This document shows, piece by piece, positions 61,502 to 64,000 of a stretch of DNA of 64,000 nt. The DNA is from Saprospiraceae bacterium (GTDB lineage Bacteria > Bacteroidota > Bacteroidia > Chitinophagales > Saprospiraceae). The translations under genes were made by a program, and so were the position numbers. The stretch spans positions 124,001 through 188,000 of the forward strand of contig JADKBS010000011.1 in assembly GCA_016714985.1 (NCBI GenBank). The letters run 5' to 3'. Every line of letters begins with the position of its first letter. Positions within the stretch are counted from its first letter, which is position 1. Below the pieces are notes generated by a model that ran no database searches, was not told the DNA's origin, and worked only from the letters and a program-made list of their open reading frames with translations.

Positions 61502-62029
61502 CTTTGACGTTTTATGTCTCCTACATGGGCTTTTATTATAAAAATGAAGGCCCCGTTTTGCGCTGCACGCTGTCCCTTTTGTTCCCGCTTTGCGGGACAA
61601 AAGCGACTTACCCGGATACTCTGAACCACTGTAGCCTGCTTCAAAATGCTAAATCAAGATATGCATGGTTTTGAAGCCAAACATGCAAACTATTTTGCGA
61701 AACTTTTGTCAATCATACCTTATAGCCAAATCCTCAAGACAGCGATTATTTTTGGGCACAATTTGCAACAATAGTTTTTGTTCCGTATTTTTGCAAAGGA
61801 ATCAATTCACAGCAAATTTACCTACCCATTCCAATTTTGTTTTCTGTGAATTCCCCCCTTTTCACTTTCTATTTGAATCTCCCCTGCTTACCCAACTTGG
61901 AACAGTGCATTTTGCCTTGCTAAGTTGTATTTGTACTTGTCTCACATCACACCGTCCTTCCCAATTCATTGGCAATCAATGATTTGCGATTTTTTTTATT
62001 GTTTCAATCAAACACTAATAGCAATCGCT
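61502..62029. other. Intergenic region with hairpin and promoter
   Basis: No gene is supported. CTTTTGTTCCCGC (61576-61588) pairs with GCGGGACAAAAG (61592-61603), forming a strong hairpin upstream of aroE. Further right lies a promoter for the response regulator and a leader of about 230 bases without clear structure. Confidence 0.55.
61763..61793 (+). promoter_or_regulatory. Promoter of the response regulator
   Basis: TTG at 61763-61765 and TATTTTTG at 61786-61793 are separated by 20 bp, matching the Bacteroidota consensus. Transcription would begin near 61800, leaving a 5' leader of about 230 bases. Confidence 0.6.
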
Positions 62030-62710
62030 ATGAGCGCAACACGTATTTTGCTGGCAGATGACCATCAATTGTTCAGGATGGGTGTAGCAAACCTACTGCA
62101 AAAAGAAGAAGGATTTGAAATCATTGGCGAGGCCAAGGATGGCAGCCAAGCTGTACAAATGGCTTGCGAGCTGATGCCAGATGTTTTGGTCTTGGATGTT
62201 CACCTTCCAGGCATTGACGGTATTGCTGCTGCGAAACAGATTTTGGCGGTCTGCCCCGATGCTAAAATCTTGGCCCTTTCCTCCGATGAAACGGAAGAAT
62301 ATGTCGTGAACATGCTCAAGGCAGGAGCAAAGGGGTACATTTTGAAAGACACTCCCATCGAAGAGCTAATTTTAGCCATCAAGACCATCGCCAACGGGAG
62401 TAGCTATTTTTCAAAGGAAATAACCTCGAAAATCCTAGCGATGCTCGAAAATATTTCCCGCCCATCAGCTTCCAAGGAGCCTAGCTTCAAGTCCTCGTTG
62501 ACGGAGCGTGAAATGGAAATCCTGCAACATATAGCCTCAGAACGCACCAACAAGGAAATCGCTTCCATGCTTTACATAAGCCCTCGAACCGTGGAGACCC
62601 ATCGGCGCAACCTCATCCACAAGCTGAAAGTGAAAAACACGGCTGGCCTTGTCAGGTTTTTCCTGAGCAATTTCCAAAACACGGAGGAGTACAGTTATTA
62701 TGGTTCGTGA
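62030..62710 (+). CDS. NarL/FixJ-type response regulator
   Basis: This 226-residue protein has a receiver domain (about 1-125) with acidic pair 'LLADDHQLFRMG', phospho-acceptor Asp in 'VLVLDVHLPG' (about 56) and Lys in 'GYILKDTP', and a GerE HTH (about 150-210, 'LTEREMEILQHIASERTNKEI', 'SPRTVETHRRNLIHKLKV'). No histidine kinase gene is in the window, so it is an orphan here. The start ATG 62030 matches the receiver fold; the frame runs back to 61925 without support. Confidence 0.93.
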   Translation: MSATRILLADDHQLFRMGVANLLQKEEGFEIIGEAKDGSQAVQMACELMPDVLVLDVHLPGIDGIAAAKQILAVCPDAKILALSSDETEEYVVNMLKAGAKGYILKDTPIEELILAIKTIANGSSYFSKEITSKILAMLENISRPSASKEPSFKSSLTEREMEILQHIASERTNKEIASMLYISPRTVETHRRNLIHKLKVKNTAGLVRFFLSNFQNTEEYSYYGS

Positions 62711-62885
62711 AGTTTTCAGCTTTCAAAGCCTGTCCCGATTTTCGGGATTTCACGGAGTTCCTCGTGGAATGGTAGCATTTGCATTTTCTAAATGGCTTGA
62801 ATTGCCCCCAAACTTTTGAAAAATGGGTTTAGCAGGCTTTCCCCTAAAACCAGAAACCTCACGAACCATTGAGTTAGTCTTGCCT

Positions 62886-63506
62886 TCAAAATTTTAGTTC
62901 TTCGGCTCCTTCCCTGATTATTTCAATGCCGTCGTTGGTGCAGTCCACCAAGGCTGATGGTTCATTGCCCCCCATGCCTCCATCAATGATAATATCTGCC
63001 AAGTTTTCATAATAATCCCTGAGGTCGAGCGGGTCGGTTAGGTATTGGTCATAATCATCCTCCGTATCCAATTTGAGGGAAGTTGACAGCAAGGGTCGCC
63101 CCATTTCCTCCACTAGGGCCAAGGCAATCCTGTTGTTCGGGATGCGGATACCGATAGTCCGCTTGCGGTTCTTGAACAATTTGGGCACTGAGTTGCCAGA
63201 GCGCAGGATGAAAGTGAAAGGGCCAGGTAGGTTTTTTTTCATCACCCTGAACACTTCGTTGTCAATTTGCCAGGCATACTCCGCCACCTGGCTGATGTCC
63301 TTGCATACCAGCGTGAGCATGGCCTTGTCTGGATCAAGCCGTTTAATCCTGCAAATTTTATCCACGGCATCGTGGTTGAAGATGTCGCAGCCCAAGCCGT
63401 ACACCGTATCGGTCGGGTAAATGACGGTCTTTCCCGCCTTCAACAGGTCGGCCACTTGCTTGATTTTGCGCTGTTCTGGCGTTATTGGATGTATTTCGAT
63501 AAACAT
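62886..63506 (-). CDS. Threonylcarbamoyl-AMP synthase (Sua5/YrdC)
   Basis: This 206-residue enzyme forms L-threonylcarbamoyl-AMP for tRNA t6A37. Signature segments: 'KTVIYPTDTVYGLGCDIFN', 'IKRLDPDKAMLTLVCKDISQV', 'LPGPFTFILRSGNSVPKLF', and 'TIGIRIPNN'. The C-terminal Sua5 extension is absent, so it is the short YrdC/YciO form; YciO and TsaC cannot be separated with certainty. Met 63506 ('MFIEIHPITPEQ') is preferred over 63557. Confidence 0.9.
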   Translation of the reverse strand: MFIEIHPITPEQRKIKQVADLLKAGKTVIYPTDTVYGLGCDIFNHDAVDKICRIKRLDPDKAMLTLVCKDISQVAEYAWQIDNEVFRVMKKNLPGPFTFILRSGNSVPKLFKNRKRTIGIRIPNNRIALALVEEMGRPLLSTSLKLDTEDDYDQYLTDPLDLRDYYENLADIIIDGGMGGNEPSALVDCTNDGIEIIREGAEELKF

Positions 63507-63591
63507 GTCGGCAAAATAAACATTATTCAAAAAATAAAGGGCTTGATGTGTTATCAATTATCTTCGCCGCATAAATGAAGTTAATCTTTTA

Positions 63592-63713
63592 GTAACTACT
63601 TAGCAGGGGTGTTTTTTGGGGAAAATTTTCAATTTTCCCCAAAAACAAAATGTGGGAGGAGAGAGAAAAAATTTCATTTTTTCTCTCTCCTCCCACACCC
63701 TCCTAAATAGTTA
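63592..63713. mobile_element. Nested-palindrome element, copy 3 (inverted orientation)
   Basis: Reverse complement of the copy 1/2 layout: GTAACTACTTAGCAGGGG, hairpin GTTTTTTGGGGAAAATT / AATTTTCCCCAAAAAC, hairpin GGGAGGAGAGAGAAAAAA / TTTTTTCTCTCTCCTCCC, and end CCTCCTAAATAGTTA. ATCTTTTA occurs on both sides (63584-63591 and 63714-63721), and the match extends to TTAATCTTTTA. This is the clearest target duplication of the family. Confidence 0.8.
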
Positions 63714-63732
63714 ATCTTTTAAATCAAAAGTT

Positions 63733-64000
63733 ATGACAAGACCCTTCTTTATGCTCTTCACAGTAGTTTTTCTCGCCTCCTGCCAGTCTGGTCCTGACAA
63801 AGCAGCGATGGCTCAAAACATCAAGGCCATCCAGTCGGAAATCGCCAAGGACGCACAACCCTCTCCAGAAAAATTGGTGAGCCTGCAAAACTCATTGCTG
63901 CTTTACGCCGATGCCTTTCCAGCGGACAGCACTTCGGTGAGTTACCTTGCAAAGGCTGGGGAGACAGCAAGGTTGCTCCAACAACACGACAAGGCTTTGG
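63733..64000 (+). CDS. Lipoprotein, truncated by window end
   Basis: An open frame begins at ATG 63733 and continues past base 64000. It starts with a lipoprotein signal ('FFMLFTVVFLASC', Cys about residue 17) followed by an all-helical region ('NIKAIQSEIAKDAQPSPEKL', 'GETARLLQQHDKAL') that resembles TPR-type helices. Function is unknown. The element copy 3 lies 20 bp upstream and may influence its expression. Confidence 0.75.
   Translation, partial: MTRPFFMLFTVVFLASCQSGPDKAAMAQNIKAIQSEIAKDAQPSPEKLVSLQNSLLLYADAFPADSTSVSYLAKAGETARLLQQHDKAL

Overview
The window looks like a chromosome segment of a Bacteroidota member, most likely from the Saprospiria (Lewinella/Haliscomenobacter-like). Supporting signs are two type IX secretion (T9SS) cargo proteins with sorting-type C-termini, TonB-dependent receptors with a CarboxypepD_reg-like domain, many outer-membrane beta-barrels, TAnnTTTG-type -7 promoter boxes, A-rich start regions in place of Shine-Dalgarno sites, and a Gly-rich RRM protein. 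No rRNA, tRNA, CRISPR array, integrase or transposase gene was recognised.

Layout. 0.6-9.2 kb (+): a large T9SS adhesin-like protein broken by two frameshifts, then a TonB receptor and an HhH protein in tandem. 9.4-23 kb (-): an accessory, visibly AT-richer block with a TonB receptor, LuxR, GlxA and AraC regulators, two oxidoreductases, a multicopper oxidase with an in-frame stop, a lipoprotein esterase, two paralogous Cys-rich mini-proteins and an AraC regulator with an N-terminal HMA-like CxxC segment. 23-34 kb: mostly housekeeping and envelope genes (RNase D, SDR, PlsC, GNAT/acyltransferase, TrmH, periplasmic-binding lipoprotein, guaA). 34-42.8 kb: a 1.1k-residue double-AAA+ protein, an S24 repressor-like gene, a UbiB kinase and a TlpA-like protein. 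43-64 kb: T9SS type B cargo, RRM protein with long leader, fbp, esterase, MsbA-like ABC exporter, WG-repeat protein, Vsr-like nuclease, GT2, sigma/anti-sigma-barrel pair, AlkD-like protein, CDF transporter, rpiB, aroE, orphan response regulator, Sua5/YrdC and a truncated lipoprotein.

The most interesting material is regulatory and repetitive. (1) In the 14-23 kb block three minus-strand genes carry the same operator: GTCC half-sites exactly 21 bp apart, 22-24 bp upstream of a -7 box. One controls a Cys-rich mini-protein; its paralogue lies directly behind the HMA-AraC regulator. Together with the multicopper oxidase this suggests an uncharacterised metal- or thiol-stress regulon. (2) A ~125-bp nested-palindrome element occurs as three good copies plus two decayed ones, with flanking direct repeats. 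(3) Palindromes and tandem arrays built from ~7-bp words sit at many gene boundaries, and two lie inside genes (guaA and the ABC exporter), encoding nearly the same peptide in both. (4) ~200-bp elements with TAAGCGC-type inverted ends supply stop codons of flanking genes.

Caution: at least five genes contain one-base changes in short homopolymers that restore perfectly when undone. This pattern fits residual sequencing error at least as well as pseudogenisation. Coordinates for those genes are given for the restored gene.
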